Assembly (NCBI GenBank): GCA_965153455.1
Contig: OZ234499.1
Span: forward strand, 8,614,271-8,678,270
DNA: 64,000 bases
Reading direction: 5' to 3'
Source of the DNA: Sphagnum compactum
Taxonomy: Eukaryota; Bryophyta; Sphagnopsida; Sphagnales
Part shown: piece after piece, positions 46,871 to 58,652 of the stretch
How the letters are laid out: each line of letters begins with the position of its first letter
Position numbering within the stretch: position 1 is the stretch's first letter
The notes under the pieces: generated by a model
What the model was told of the DNA's origin: nothing
Databases searched by the model: none
What the model saw: only the letters and a program-made list of their open reading frames with translations
Translations under genes and position numbers: made by a program

Positions 46871-47177
46871 GCTTCAAACGTTGAACAATAAGAACATGAA
46901 TGAAAAATGAATGGGAAAACATGGTCATTTTAGTTTGGTGGCTTGTTGTTGCTCTCACCCTACAAGTATACTTAGCTACTATCATTATTGAAACATCAAT
47001 GGTAAAACATTATGGAATTCTTTAAATTTCAATTTGTGTGACCCATTACATTCCAGAATGTCTAACAATTTAGAGAGGCGCCAATCCTACAACTGTTATA
47101 TAGATTCCTCAATTACGTAATCCATCACACACATGTCCTATGTGGCAGTCCATCACAAAAATAATGCTCTCAATCAA
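46871..47177. other. Intergenic, nothing recognised
   Basis: Short AT-rich spacer. No feature seen until homology to the Copia element begins near 47178. Confidence 0.4.
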
Positions 47178-48345
47178 TTCCATGGCATTGAGGTAATCCA
47201 ATCCCCTAAAGGGATATGGTTATCACAAAGGCAATATGCCTTGAACAAATTGTCCGAATATGGGATGACGGGTTACAAACCTATTTCAATTTCATTGGAG
47301 CAAAATGTGAAGTTAAGTGCATATGAAGGAGACCTTGTGGAGGATACCACTATGTACAGGCGCATAGTGGGAAGTTTGATTTACATGACCATCACAAGGC
47401 CAGATTTGAGTTATGCAGTTGGAGTGGTGAATCAATTCATGCAAACACCACGAAAGCCACATTTGGATGCAGTGAGGCGCATACTAAGGTACATAGAACA
47501 TATTCTATAGTGTGGAATTTTTTATGAAGCCAAGAGCCAGTTACAAGTACATGGATACATAGATGCTAATTGGGCTAACAATGTTTCAGATAGAAGATCA
47601 ACCGGTGGTTTCATGTTTTCTTTTGGAAGTGGTGTTATTAGTTGGAGCAATAAGAAACAACCAACAGTTGCACTATCAAGCACGAAGGCAGAATACAGAG
47701 GTGCAGCAATTGCTGCATGTGAAGTAGTTTGGTTACAAAAACTACTCTTAGATTTGGGACAGTCAATGGATGCTCCTGTTGTCATTTATTGTGATAACAT
47801 TAGTAGCATATTACTTGCAAACAACTCGGTCTATCATGTTAGACAAATCACATTGAGGTGCACTACCACTTTATTAGAGAAAAAGTTCTAGCAAGAAAAA
47901 TTAACCTTATTCATATCAGTATTGAAGATCAAATTGTTGACATTTTCACAAAGGCTTTAAGTACAGACAAGCTAAGGAAGTTTTAAAAAATGCTTGGTGT
48001 ACTAGAAGTGATTTGAGCTTGAGGGGGAGTGTTGAGAAGTCAAGCTCAACTAGTTAGGTTTCATTAGTTTTTACTAGAGTAAGAAAGTAACTAGGTTACT
48101 TTCACAAAGTTCAATTACTTTCTTTACTTATATTAGTTTGGTTATTTGTGGTTTGGTCTTTTAGTTAAATACCTTGGTGTTGATGGTTTGGTTCTCTTTT
48201 CTTCATTGCACAAGTTTGTGTATTGCATGTGATAAGAACCTTGAGGAGTTCTTGATGTTATGTTCCATGTTGTGAGCATTGTGTTTTAGTTTCCTTTCAA
48301 TAAAGTTTTATGTTTGCACTTGACTAGATCTCTTATTTGTTAACA
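47178..48345 (+). mobile_element. 5'-truncated Copia retrotransposon copy (sibling of 52520-58647)
   Basis: Homology to the complete element starts abruptly at GGCATTGAGGTAATCCA, inside the end of the reverse transcriptase, and continues through RNase H, the polypurine tract (48019-48029, TTGAGGGGGAG) and one LTR (48030-48345). The frame is broken by a TAG at 47508-47510, where the complete copy has a glutamine codon, and by a one-base deletion near 47845. The 5' portion and first LTR are absent. It is older or more decayed than the complete copy. Confidence 0.9.
48030..48345 (+). repeat. 3' LTR of the truncated Copia copy
   Basis: 316 bases from TGTTGAGAAGTC to TTGTTAACA, clearly the same family as the LTRs at 52520 and 58335, but with many more differences. 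It contains the same CAATAAAG poly(A) signal region (about 48298). Confidence 0.9.
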
Positions 48346-50579
48346 TTTTTTTCTTATTCCCATGGGGGGGAACAAGTGGCATCCCATGATGTGGTTCAAG
48401 ATGCCTTCACTTCCATTGTGAGAGGTGTAGGGTTTCATGTTTTGCATGAACAAACCCATGTCCTTCCACCCCTTTCCCTTTAGTCTCCTTGTTGGTGGGT
48501 CGAAATCATGTTATTAACCAATGGCATTTGCACCTTGGCAAACATGGTGATCACTAACCCCACTCAAGTGGACTTAGTCTCTTGAGTTGTTTCATCTCAT
48601 GGGGTGGATGTGATAGTGGTAGCTCAGGTAAAGGAAGGACTTTTTCACAATCGACACTCATCATATGTGTTTCTTCCCCTTGGCATAAAGGTTTTTAGGT
48701 GCCTACACCAATAAGCGGACAATTTTTTCCATTGATATGCTAACATGGTATGGTTAATTAATGACACTAGTGGCCTTCCTTCGGCAATTTTATGTGTTTT
48801 CTATAGGCAAAGAATGTCAATAACTTTGTAAAAAGTGAAGCCACCTCTAACTTGAGGTGTGTTATCATCATAGGTGAAGGATCTTCTAGACTTATTACGT
48901 TTTTAGATTTCCCTTCCCTCTCTTTCTCTAAAATGCTTCCTACGACCGGTGGGGGTTTTGGAACATAATGTGTTTTTTTGCCCCCTTTGATCCCCCTTTG
49001 GGTTTGTGCACTTTTGGCTTGAACTTGGGTCCTCTCTCTTTGTCCTCCCTTTCCCCCTTTACTCTAAGTGATTTGTTTTAATAAAGTTTACCATGGTTTC
49101 ATCAATTTAAAATCCTCACAAACCTATCAAATTTTATTACACAAATTTAGTTATTAATTCACTCAAGATAATTTTTCTTTAAAAATCAAACTACTATATC
49201 CAGCAATTTTATTGACCATAACTTGTTTTTTTCGCACACCTCCACATGCCTATCAAACCCTATTTTAAATTAAAATTTGGCCACACTTAAAGAGATAAGT
49301 GATTTTTCAAGTTTGCATCAACACTATGTAATTAAAGCACCAAGTATTAAGATATTATTTGCTAACCCCAAGTAATTTTTTTTCTTTTCAATTTGTATCC
49401 ACGTGGATCTATGACAAGGTAGCAAGCATAATGTCGATGTCACCTAACTTTGGAAAAGTTGCAATGCCACCTCTGTTTCAAATGTATGTATTGTTTTTAT
49501 GATTTTCAATCAAGATCAATAATGTCACCTCCTTATAACATCACCATGTTTTTTCATTGCCTTCCCCTATAAGTGACTTCATTCCTACATCATTTGCAAA
49601 ACTTGTTTATTTAAGTTGTAGTTTGAAGAATTTCTTGTGGATATTGTAGGGTTTTTTGTTGTTTGAGCTTTGTAATAAAAAAATATGCACATTGTATGAA
49701 AGCTTTGTCTTTTTTGTAGCTTTTGATAATTTCTTATCAAGATCAATGCTACCTCCTTAGAATCTTGTCTCCTTATATGCCCTCATTGTTTTTTGGCATT
49801 TTCATTTGAAGGTGGGTTTCCATTTTCTTTCATTTGTATTGTGTTTTTGAAACATTGTAGGTTTTTCGTTGCTTGAGCTTTGAAACAAGAAAGCATGTGC
49901 ATTGTATAAAATTGTCGTCTTTTTGCAACTTTTAGCAGTTATCAATCAAGATTAGTGTCGACTTTTTAGAACATCACCATGTCCCTATAAGTGAATTTTC
50001 AATTTCTTTCATTTGCATTATGTTCTTGTAGATGTTGTAAGGTCTTCTGGTTGCTTGAACAAGAAAATGTGTGCATTGCATGAAAACACAATAGAAAAAT
50101 TTAAAAAGGGAAAATAGTCAATTGATAGTCTCTATTGCAATCTTTTTTTCTTTACGCTCTTCACATGGCTTTACAAGTTGTTTTTTACAATTTCAACTCA
50201 ACATGGACAATGATCAATTCATGTTTGCAATGGGGAGAATTGTCCTTTTTATCCAAATGCTACAACACATTTGGGAGAGACCTTAAATGTTCTCGTCGTT
50301 TTATTTCAACTCTCAATAATGATGACATTTCGTAAACTTTGATTATAAGTTCTGTTTTCCACACTTGCAACCTAAATGTAATGGGGTTTAATCTTGGATA
50401 TTGGGTGAAATCGTGTAATATTACTTGGTTCTTTGTTTTTTATTGATAAAATACGATGATGAATGTTGGATTTAAAAATTTCACATGTTCAAGGAAATTC
50501 TCTTTGACATAATTGACAAGTTGAAACCTTTGATTAGTAAAAAAAAGTACTAGGTTTCATCTTGCAATCCTTCAAAGTT
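48346..50579. other. Intergenic, nothing recognised
   Basis: AT-rich DNA. GTTTGAGC and TTTTTCGTTGCTTGAGC phrases recur loosely at 49650-50060 (a weak ~190-bp periodicity), but no gene or element could be assigned. Confidence 0.4.
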
Positions 50580-51034
50580 AAAGTGGCTTGTGTGATTTAC
50601 AAGCTTTTTCATCATGGCTCCAACTTGCTAACATGCAATGAGTTATTTGTGATAGGCAAATCAATTATTGGGTTGGTTATCTATGAAATTATCAGAGCTA
50701 TCAACAACGCATTATAAATTTGATTACATGGCCAATGGGACAACACATGGAAGTTGTGATGGTGTTCAAAAATTGGTGTGGCTTACATGGTGTGCACGAT
50801 GTAATTGATGGTACACATGTTTCCATTTCAAAACAAAACATTCCTTTTGTGAAAGACTATTATTATCACAAGATATGGGGTTATTTAATTGTTGCACAAG
50901 CTATATTGAATGTTAAAAGGTGTTTCATTGATGTCTATGTTGGTCTACTTAGAAGTGCATTTGGATTCCTATGTTGTTGTAGGCGAGTTAATCCTTTGAA
51001 TCACCAAAAGTCTAGTTCATTATTTTTGTGCTAA
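50580..51034 (+). pseudogene. Harbinger/PIF transposase relic (DDE_Tnp_4 type)
   Basis: One frame from 50580 reads VACVIYKLFHHGSNLLTC then ELFVIGKSIIGLVIYEII and RAINN. This is the helical region before the catalytic core in PIF/Harbinger transposases (..LAHG....C..LF.IGKST....). It stops at TAA near 50715. The next frame (50720-51034) continues with MEVVMVFKNWCGLHGVHDV, then IDGTHVSISKQ, the first catalytic Asp block. It goes on with DYYYHKIWGYLIVAQAI and CFIDVYVGLLRSAFGF (family QAV.D....F.DV..G.PGS..D). The second and third acids are not visible. Frameshift and stop mark it as dead. Harbinger elements encode a second Myb-like protein and cut TWA targets. No termini were identified here. 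Confidence 0.8.
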
Positions 51035-52519
51035 AACTAAGTTAGAGTTGTTTAACACTAACTTTTTGGTTTTCTATTGTGTGTGTGTTATGCACAAGAT
51101 TTGATTACAGCAAGTGTTATGTAGTTTTGTGTTGTTTGGTTGTTGTAGGTTGTTTATGTAGGGGCTTTGTTCGTGGTGCAAACATCGTTCGTTCACATAT
51201 TTTAGCTGAACGATTTTGATGTTTTGGTACTTGTTTTTCATATACAACTCCTTTGAGAGTTGAACCCAAACAAGGCCGAGTCCCTAGAGTTTAGAGGTTG
51301 TAGGAAGAACAATAAACACAACAACATATCTTGGGGTTTTCAACCAATTAATAAAATGACTATTGTCTTTTTTTACTACAATTATAACTACAAGTTTATA
51401 TTAATGACTACGTAGTTGTAAAAGACATTGTGGTGGCATTATCATTTTGCGACTATAGTTGATATCACAACTTGAAGGTTTTTACACAAATATTAAATTT
51501 TCAAAAATGTATTTTTAATGTATTTTAATCATTCAAAATTAGGTAATAAAAAAATTCCATTCATTCTTGCAACTTTTGGAGAATAACAACTTATGGTCGT
51601 GTGATGCTGACATGGCATGTCACATGACAATGAGGTTGACTAATTATCACAACACCTCATGACTTGTGACACTAACTTCACATCATGCTTCATGTCATCA
51701 ATTTGATGAATTAATCTCATTTATTAAATAGTTGAAAATATTGTTGTCCTTTGCAATTAATATTTATTCAGTCTTCCATGTGATGATGACATGGCATGCC
51801 ATTTGGCAACAAGGTGTCACAAATTTTCATGGCAATCCATGATTTTTTGTGACACCATAAGTTTTTGTGTGTTTTGAATTTATGGCACCAATATTTGTCA
51901 TGGCATGCCATTTTTTTGTGTGCCATCAGGTTTTTAAAGTCATGATTCACATGCATGTGTATGTATACTAAACAAAATATTGTTAATTACAATTATGACT
52001 ATAATATTAATAGTTGTTTTGAAAAAGGTGACACATAACTACTTGACTTTTTAACTATTTAACATACTAGCTTAGGTTAACATACCTATTAAATTAACCT
52101 ATGTATGTACTAAGTAAAAACCTACTTCATAATATAAGCTACCTTGTAAGTTACTTGACTACATAATAGATTTACTACATCTAGTACGTTTAAATGTACC
52201 TAACATAGGTTACTCTACTAATAGGTTAACCTAGGTAAGTTTGCCTAGGTTCCTAGCTTTAAGTTTTTTGCCAAGTCAACCTAAATACCCCCATTAAAAG
52301 ATATTTTATCAAGTTTATAACCACCTTAAGTTTGTGTGCAACTATATGTGACTATGATGTGACTAGATGTAACTAAATGCGACTATGAGGCGACTAAATG
52401 CGACTGTGATGTAATTAAATATGACATAATTATTTTAGGTTTTTTTTTTAGCATAAGAATGTTTAGGTTAACCTAAACTAGGTTAATAAATAGTATAAGT
52501 TGACAAATTAATTCATCTT
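51035..52519. other. Intergenic with short repeated words
   Basis: No gene seen. 51600-51960 repeats GACATGGCATG(C/T)CA and CATGACTT/CACATCATG words. 52050-52510 is rich in AGGTTAACCTA/ACCTAGGT words and has a short irregular tandem (GCGACTAAATG, GTGACTATGATG) near 52330-52420. The TAGG-rich composition resumes on the other side of the Copia element (58653-58735), so the element split one such tract. Confidence 0.45.
52515..52519. repeat. Target-site duplication, left (ATCTT)
   Basis: ATCTT directly before the 5' LTR equals ATCTT at 58648-58652 directly after the 3' LTR. Confidence 0.92.
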
Positions 52520-52831
52520 TGTTGAGAATTCAAGCTCAACTAATTAGGTTTCATTAGTTATTGGAGTAGGAAAGTAACTAGGTTACTTTCACAAGGTTGA
52601 ATTACTTTCGTTACTTATTTTAGTTTAGTTATTTGTGGTGTGGTCTTGTAGTTAAATACCTTGGTGTTGATGGTTTGGCTCTCTTTTCTTCATTACACAA
52701 GTTTGTGTATTTCTTGTGACAAGAACCTTGGAGGGTTCTTGATGTTGTGTTTTGTGTTGTGAGCATTATGTTGTGTGTCCTTTCAATAAAGATTTATGTT
52801 TGCATTTGAGTAAATCTCCTATTTGTTAACA
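52520..52831 (+). repeat. 5' LTR of the Copia element
   Basis: 312 bases, TGTTGAGAATTC to TTGTTAACA (TG...CA ends). It contains CTTGTAGTTAAATACC as a weak promoter candidate and TTTCAATAAAG as poly(A) signal near 52782. Confidence 0.96.
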
Positions 52832-52843
52832 TGGTATCAGAGC
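52832..52843 (+). other. Primer binding site (tRNA-iMet)
   Basis: TGGTATCAGAGC follows the LTR end without a gap. It is the standard complement of the plant initiator tRNA-Met 3' end used by Copia elements. Confidence 0.95.
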
Positions 52844-54067
52844 TTAGGTTGTTTGGTGAGAAAGTTGAAAGAGATCTAGAGCTAGAAAGTCTCTAAAACT
52901 AGAGCTTGAGAGTCTCTAGTAATATCATAGGAGTTTGTCAAGTGCAAAAGAGAAACGGGGAAAGGAAAGAATGTGAAAAGAAAGAAAAGAAAAGAAAAGA
53001 GGTGAGAGGAGATCAACATATCAAAGTTGTGGAAGTCAGATCTTTAAAGCTAGATCTAGAGCTACTATGAAAAGATCTTGGAGTGAAACTTGGAGAGGTT
53101 GTAGAAGACTATAGGACGCTTCTATTCTCAAATTTTCAAAAGAAAAGGATATGTTTTGTGAGAGTTATGAGCTTTTGAATACTCTGTGCCAGATCTGGTT
53201 TTATGGTCATATCTCCTTTGTTTGAACTTTTTTGGATCTGCAGCTTTGGGATCTTATAGATCATATAAGAATATATGTGTGAGAGAAATTTCATGTCATT
53301 TGAATATGTATTGAGAAAGATCCAAGCATCTGAAGTTTCAGTCTCAGTTTTGAAGTCAGTTTCTTTTGAAAGTGATATCTCTTTGTAGTCATCATCAATA
53401 GAGCTGAAATTTTGAGCAGATATAGAAGACATATATCGAATGTGTCTCCCAAAATCTCAAGGATTTTGGAGTTGCTGAGAGCGAGTTGTAAGTCATTTTG
53501 TGTTCAGGTCCCAGTTTGAGGTGACTTCAAGGAAGTAGCAAGATCTCTCAATTTATGAAGTTAAATGAGTTGAAATTTTGAGAGAAGGTAGTTGACATAG
53601 TGTTCTATGTTTCACCAAAATTTTAAATCGATCCAAGGTCATATGTGTGTGGAGTAGCTTTGTAAAGTTGCTGTGACAGAAGTTTGTTTTGAGAAGACAC
53701 CAAAGCAAAGTTTTGAAGTGGAGCAAATACAACTTGGGAGAACTTGAAGGAAGGAGTTTGAAGATTGGGAAGCGCAAATACATTATCAAGACCTTCGTAC
53801 AAAAGTGTGATATGTAATCATGTACTTAATACCATACGAAATATTATACGAGATACGTACCTATACGTAAAATCTATGTATAGTATAGAATTTCGTATAA
53901 AACTCAAGACATACATACATATGCAAGGTCTATCTTGTTCAGCCCTAACCCTAACCCTAATCCTAGAAACCTAAGGAAGGAAAACCCTAACCCTAACCCT
54001 AGAAATCCAAGGAAGGAATTAAAATCATTTTGAAACCCCAAGAAGACATTGAGTAGTGCCTTAAGAG
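52844..54067 (+). other. Copia leader between primer site and gag
   Basis: Non-coding, ~1.2 kb. It contains a purine-rich AAAGAAAAGAAAAG tract (52980-53000). Near its end are two blocks of CCCTAACCCTAACCCTA (53943-53960 and 53985-54001), which form a ~42-bp tandem pair just before the gag start codon. Frames inside, such as 53136-53432 minus, have no recognisable motif. Confidence 0.75.
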
Positions 54068-57000
54068 ATGGCGGACGGTCTTTCTCAAATTGCAATTGAG
54101 AAACTAGACAAGAACAATTTCCAAGTGTGGAAATTTAGGATTATGAATTTCTTGATGGGGAAAGGCTACTGGGAATTCATAACTGGTGATGAAAACGAAC
54201 CTCCTCTCCTAGAAAACCCCACACAACAACAAATTCAAGCCAATAAAACTTGGCATGAAAAAGCAAGGAAAGTCTTGTATTGGCTTTCTGTGAGTGTGTC
54301 CAATTCCATGATTGTGCATATTCAAGATGCAAAATCACCCAAGCAAGCTTGGGATACATTGGTGAAGATGTACAGCACCAACACACAAGCCCGCAAAATG
54401 CAGCTTAAGCAAGAGTTGCATAATCTACAGAAAAACAAGATGAACATCAATGACTATTCTACAAAGGTGAAAAACCTTGCAGATGCTCTTGCATCTATAG
54501 GAGCCCCTGTAGATGATGAAGATTTAGTGGCCGTGACCTTAAATGGACTTGGAAAAGACTATAGTCAGTTCCATACCTCAATTGCAGTTCGAGAAACATT
54601 TCCCAACTTCCAAGACTTAATAACACTACTTATAAGTGAAGAGATGAGAATTGTTGGTACTTCATCCAATGGAGGATCACAAGAAAGTGCTTTTTACTCA
54701 AATACCAATAGAGGTAGAGGCAGAGGTGGTAAAACTTCATTTCGAGGTCGACCCCGAAGCTCGCATGGTGGACATCAACAACATGAAGGTCAAGCTCATG
54801 GAGGTGGACGAGGAAACTTTGGAGGAAGAGGAAGTTGAGGAAGTCGTGGAGGTCGTGGTGGAAGTCATCAAGGTCAACAACCAAATAGCGATTCAAATTG
54901 CTACTACTGCGGGAAACCTGGGCACATGGCAAAGAACTGTTATCAAAGGGAGCATGATGCACGAAATGGAAAGCTGCAACAAGGGAATTATGCATCAACT
55001 AGCAATCAAGGTGATGAGCAACTGTTTGTGATGCAGCACATGGCAAATTCAATGATAGGAGGTGTATCAGACAACAATGTCTGGTATGTGGACTCTGGAG
55101 CTTCAAACCACATGACTAGCCATGGAGAATGGTTTAGAGACACAAAGGATTTGAAGACACCAAGGTTTGTGGAAACTGGTGATGACACTACACATCCCAT
55201 CACACAAATTGGCAAGGTGCCATTGTCCATGGAAGATGGGCAAACAAAGTACCTGAAAGATGTACTTCATGTTCCAACCATAACAAAAAATTTGGTCTCC
55301 GTAGGCCAGATGGTGGAACAAGGTTTACAGGTGACATTCAACCCAAATGGATGTTTTGTGGAAGACATGAAGAACCAAGGCAAATTGATTGCAAAAGGGG
55401 AAAGGAATGGATGAATGTTCACCTTGGATGTGAACATGCTTGAGGTGAATTCCATGTTATTCACACATGGAAAAAGAGCTGGAAACATTGGAATTTGGCA
55501 CAAGCAAGTTGGCCATGTTAATCTCCAACGTCTTAAGCTCATGGAGAAACAAAAACTTGTTGGAGGTCTTCCCAAATTTGGAGCAGAAGAGGTGATGTCA
55601 GAGGTTAGTGAAGCATGCCAATTGGGGAAGCAAGCTAGGCATCCTTTCCCAGCTCAAACAACTCATGTAAGTTCCAAACCTTTGGAAATGATCCACTCAG
55701 ATGTGTGGACCACAAAGACAGAATCCATTGGAGGATGCAAGTACTACGTGAGTTTCATTGATGACCACACAAGGAAGGTGTGGGTCTACTTCATGAAACA
55801 CAAAGGTGAAGTGTTTCAACATTTTTTGAATTTCAAAGCAATGGTGGAGAAGGAGAAAGGTGTGAGCATCAAGTGCATAAGGTCCGATGGAGGGGGAGAA
55901 TATTTTTCAAATGAATTCAATGAGTACTTGAAGGAGCATGGAATTCAAAGGAAGTACTCATGTAGTTATTCCCCACAGCAAAATGGAGTTGCTGAAAGGA
56001 AAAATAGACACATTGCAGAAATAGCACGTGCCATGTTGAATGAGAAGAATTTGCCAAATTACTTTTGGGCTGAAGCGGTAGCAACTGCAGTCTACATCAT
56101 GAATCAAACACACACAGCGGTAGTTCATGGCATGACACCTGAAGAAAAATTCACAGGCAAGAAACCCGATGTTTCATACCTCAGAGTGTTTGGTTGCATT
56201 GCATACGTGCATGTTCCTAATGAGAAGAGATCAAAACTAGACCTAAAAGCTGAAAAATGTATCTTCATTGGAAACTCCTCAGAACAAAATGGATATAGAT
56301 GTTTTAGCCCTTCCACTCGGAAGTTGCAAGTGAGTAGAGATGTTGTGTTTGATGAGATGGCTAGTTGGTACTCACCATTGAAGGTAGCAGAAGATGAAGA
56401 AGCTAGAAATGGTGATGTTTCATCAAATGTGGAACAAGAATCACAATTAATTAGTGGACCACAAGAGTCTTCAATTAGTGGGTCCAGTAGCACTCCATGG
56501 AAAGGAAGATTAAGATCTTCAAACATTATACATGGTAGTTCACAAACATCATCTAGAAATTCTCATGTAGATGGTGAATCAAGTGAGTCAGAGAAGAGTG
56601 AGGGTGAAGAATCAAGAATCACCTCAATTACTACTCCTGGAGCTCGGATGGTCAAGAAAGCTTTGAAAACACCTGACAACAACATTGGAGTATGAAGATC
56701 CACACGAGTCAAGTACCCTGTACAAAGACTCACATATGATGGCTTTGTAGCTCATCATTACGCATACATGGTGAGAGTTATACAAGAGGTTGAACCCACT
56801 TGTTTTGAACAAGCGGTTGGAAATCCTAAGTGGGACAATGCCATGGATGAAGAGATGGCGGCTTTGGATGCGAATGCTACTTGGGAATTAGTAGCTTTAC
56901 CAAAAGACAAGAAAGCAATTGAGTGCAAATGGGTGTACAAAGTTAAACACAATGCAGATGGATCTATGAGTAGATACAAAGCAAGATTGGTTGCCAAAGG

Positions 57001-58290
57001 TTATGCCCAAACGTATGGCATAGACTATGAGGAGACCTATAGTCCAGTTGCCAAAATGACAACTGTAAGAGCAATCATTGCTATGGCAGCAGCAAAAGGA
57101 TGGTCTTTACATCAAATGGATGTAAAGAATGCTTTTCTTCATGGAGATTTACAGGAAGAAGTGTACATGGAACAACCACCAGGTTATGTGGACCAAACAC
57201 ATCCTAATTTGGTTTGTACGTTGAAGAAAGCTTTGTATGGCTTGAAGCAAGCACCTAGAGCTTGGTCAGACAAGATAGGTCAGTATCTTGTCACAAGTGG
57301 ATTTCAAACATTCAATGCAGATTTTTCACTATATGTGAAAAAGACAGATCATGGGATCGTAATCATAGTCATCTATGTTGATGACTTGATTATCACAGGA
57401 GATAGTGATGCAGACATCTCTGATTTGAAGAAGCTTTTGAAGCAAAAGTTTGAGATGAAGGATTTGGGAGAGTTGCGTTATTTCCTCGGCATTGAGGTAA
57501 TCCATTCCCCGAAAGGGATATGGTTACTACAAAGGCAATATGCTTTGAACAAATTGTCCGAATATGGGATGACGGGTTGTAAACCCATTTCAATTCCATT
57601 GGAGCAAAATGTGAAGTTGAGTGCAGATGAAGGAGACCTCGTGGAGGATACCACTATGTATAGACGCATAGTGGGGAGTTTGATTTACATGACCATCACA
57701 AGGCTATATTTGAGTTATGCAGTTGGAGTGGTGAGTCAATTCATGCAAACACCACGAAAGCCACATTTGGATGCAGTGAGGCGCATACTGAGGTACATAA
57801 AACATACCTTGCAATGTGGAATTTTTTATGAAGCCAAGAGCCAGTTACAAGTACATGGATACACGGATGCTGATTGGGCTGGCAATGGTTCAGATAGAAG
57901 ATCAACCAGTGGTTTCATGTTTTCTTTTGGAAGTGGTGCTGTTAGTTGGAGCAGTAAAAAACAACCAACAGTTGCATTATCAAGCACGGAAGCAGAATAC
58001 AGAGGTGCAGCAATTGCTGCATGTGAAGTAGTTTGGTTACAAAAACTACTCTCAGATTTGGGACAGTTAGTGGATGCTCCTGTTGTCATCTATTGTGATA
58101 ACATTAGTAGCATACTACTTGCTAACAACCCGGTCTATCATGCTAGGACAAAGCACATTGAGGTGCACTACCACTTTATTAGAGAAAAAATTCTAGCAAA
58201 AGAAATTCACCTCATTATGTCAGTACCGAAGATCAAGTTGCTGACATTTTCACAAAGGCTTTAGGTATAGACAAGCTAAAGAAGTTTTAA
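54068..58290 (+). pseudogene. Copia gag-pol, one frame with three TGA stops and a late frameshift
   Basis: Start ATG 54068 (MADGLSQIAIEKLDKNNFQ). Gag of the UBN2 type comes first, with an RGG-rich tail and zinc knuckle CYYCGKPGHMAKNC (from residue ~278). The aspartic protease has DSGA at ~342. The integrase has WHKQVGHVN, the first Asp in HSDVW (~545), and SDGGGEYFS with QQNGVAERKNR. The reverse transcriptase runs from WELVALPKDKKAIECKWVYK to LHQMDVKNAFLHGDL and YVDD (~1103). RNase H has YTDADWAG (~1265), STEAEYRGAA and YCDNISSI. TGA codons lie at 54836, 55412 and 56693, all in the same frame, each at a place where arginine (CGA) would fit the context. A one-base loss near 58216 shifts the last ~25 codons (STEDQVADIFTKAL in the other frame). 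Otherwise the ~1400-codon frame is open. Confidence 0.95.
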
Positions 58291-58323
58291 AAAATGCTTG
58301 GTGTACTAGAAGTGGATTTGAGC

Positions 58324-58334
58324 TTGAGGGGGAG
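58324..58334 (+). other. Polypurine tract of the Copia element
   Basis: TTGAGGGGGAG immediately before the 3' LTR. It primes plus-strand DNA synthesis in this element class. The identical tract precedes the LTR at 48030. Confidence 0.9.
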
Positions 58335-58647
58335 TGTTAAGAATTCAAGCTCAACTAGTTAGGTTTCATTAGTTACTGGAGTAGGAAAGTAACTAGGTTA
58401 CTTTCACAAGGTTGAATTACTTTCGTTACTTATTTTAGTTTGGTTATTTGTGGTGTGGTCTTGTAGTTAAATACCTTGGTGTTGATGGTTTGGCTCTCTT
58501 TTCTTCATTACACAAGTTTGTGTATTTCTTGTGACAAGAACCTTGGAGGGTTCTTGATGTTGTGTTTTGTGTTGTGAGCATTATGTTGTAGTTTCCTTTC
58601 AATAAAGATTTATGTTTGCACTTGAGTAGATCTCCTATTTGTTAACA
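58335..58647 (+). repeat. 3' LTR of the Copia element
   Basis: 313 bases from TGTTAAGAATTC to TTGTTAACA, ~97% identical to the 5' LTR. AATAAA at 58601-58606. Followed by the duplication ATCTT. Confidence 0.96.
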
Positions 58648-58652
58648 ATCTT

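Larger units (their letters stand above)
52520..58647 (+). mobile_element. Complete Copia LTR retrotransposon (6128 bp), non-functional
   Basis: All structural parts are present: 5' LTR 52520-52831, primer site complementary to initiator tRNA-Met (TGGTATCAGAGC, 52832-52843), a leader of ~1.2 kb, gag-pol 54068-58290, polypurine tract TTGAGGGGGAG (58324-58334), 3' LTR 58335-58647 and the 5-bp duplication ATCTT. Domain order protease - integrase - reverse transcriptase - RNase H defines Copia (Ty1 type). The two LTRs differ at about nine or ten positions by eye (~97% identical), so the insertion is not recent, but it is much better kept than the truncated copy at 47178-48345. Three TGA stops and a frameshift prevent translation of a full polyprotein. 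Confidence 0.97.

Noticed and set aside
53943-54001. Interstitial telomere
   Set aside because: Too short (three repeats per block), six-base type, and embedded in the Copia leader as part of a 42-bp tandem pair.
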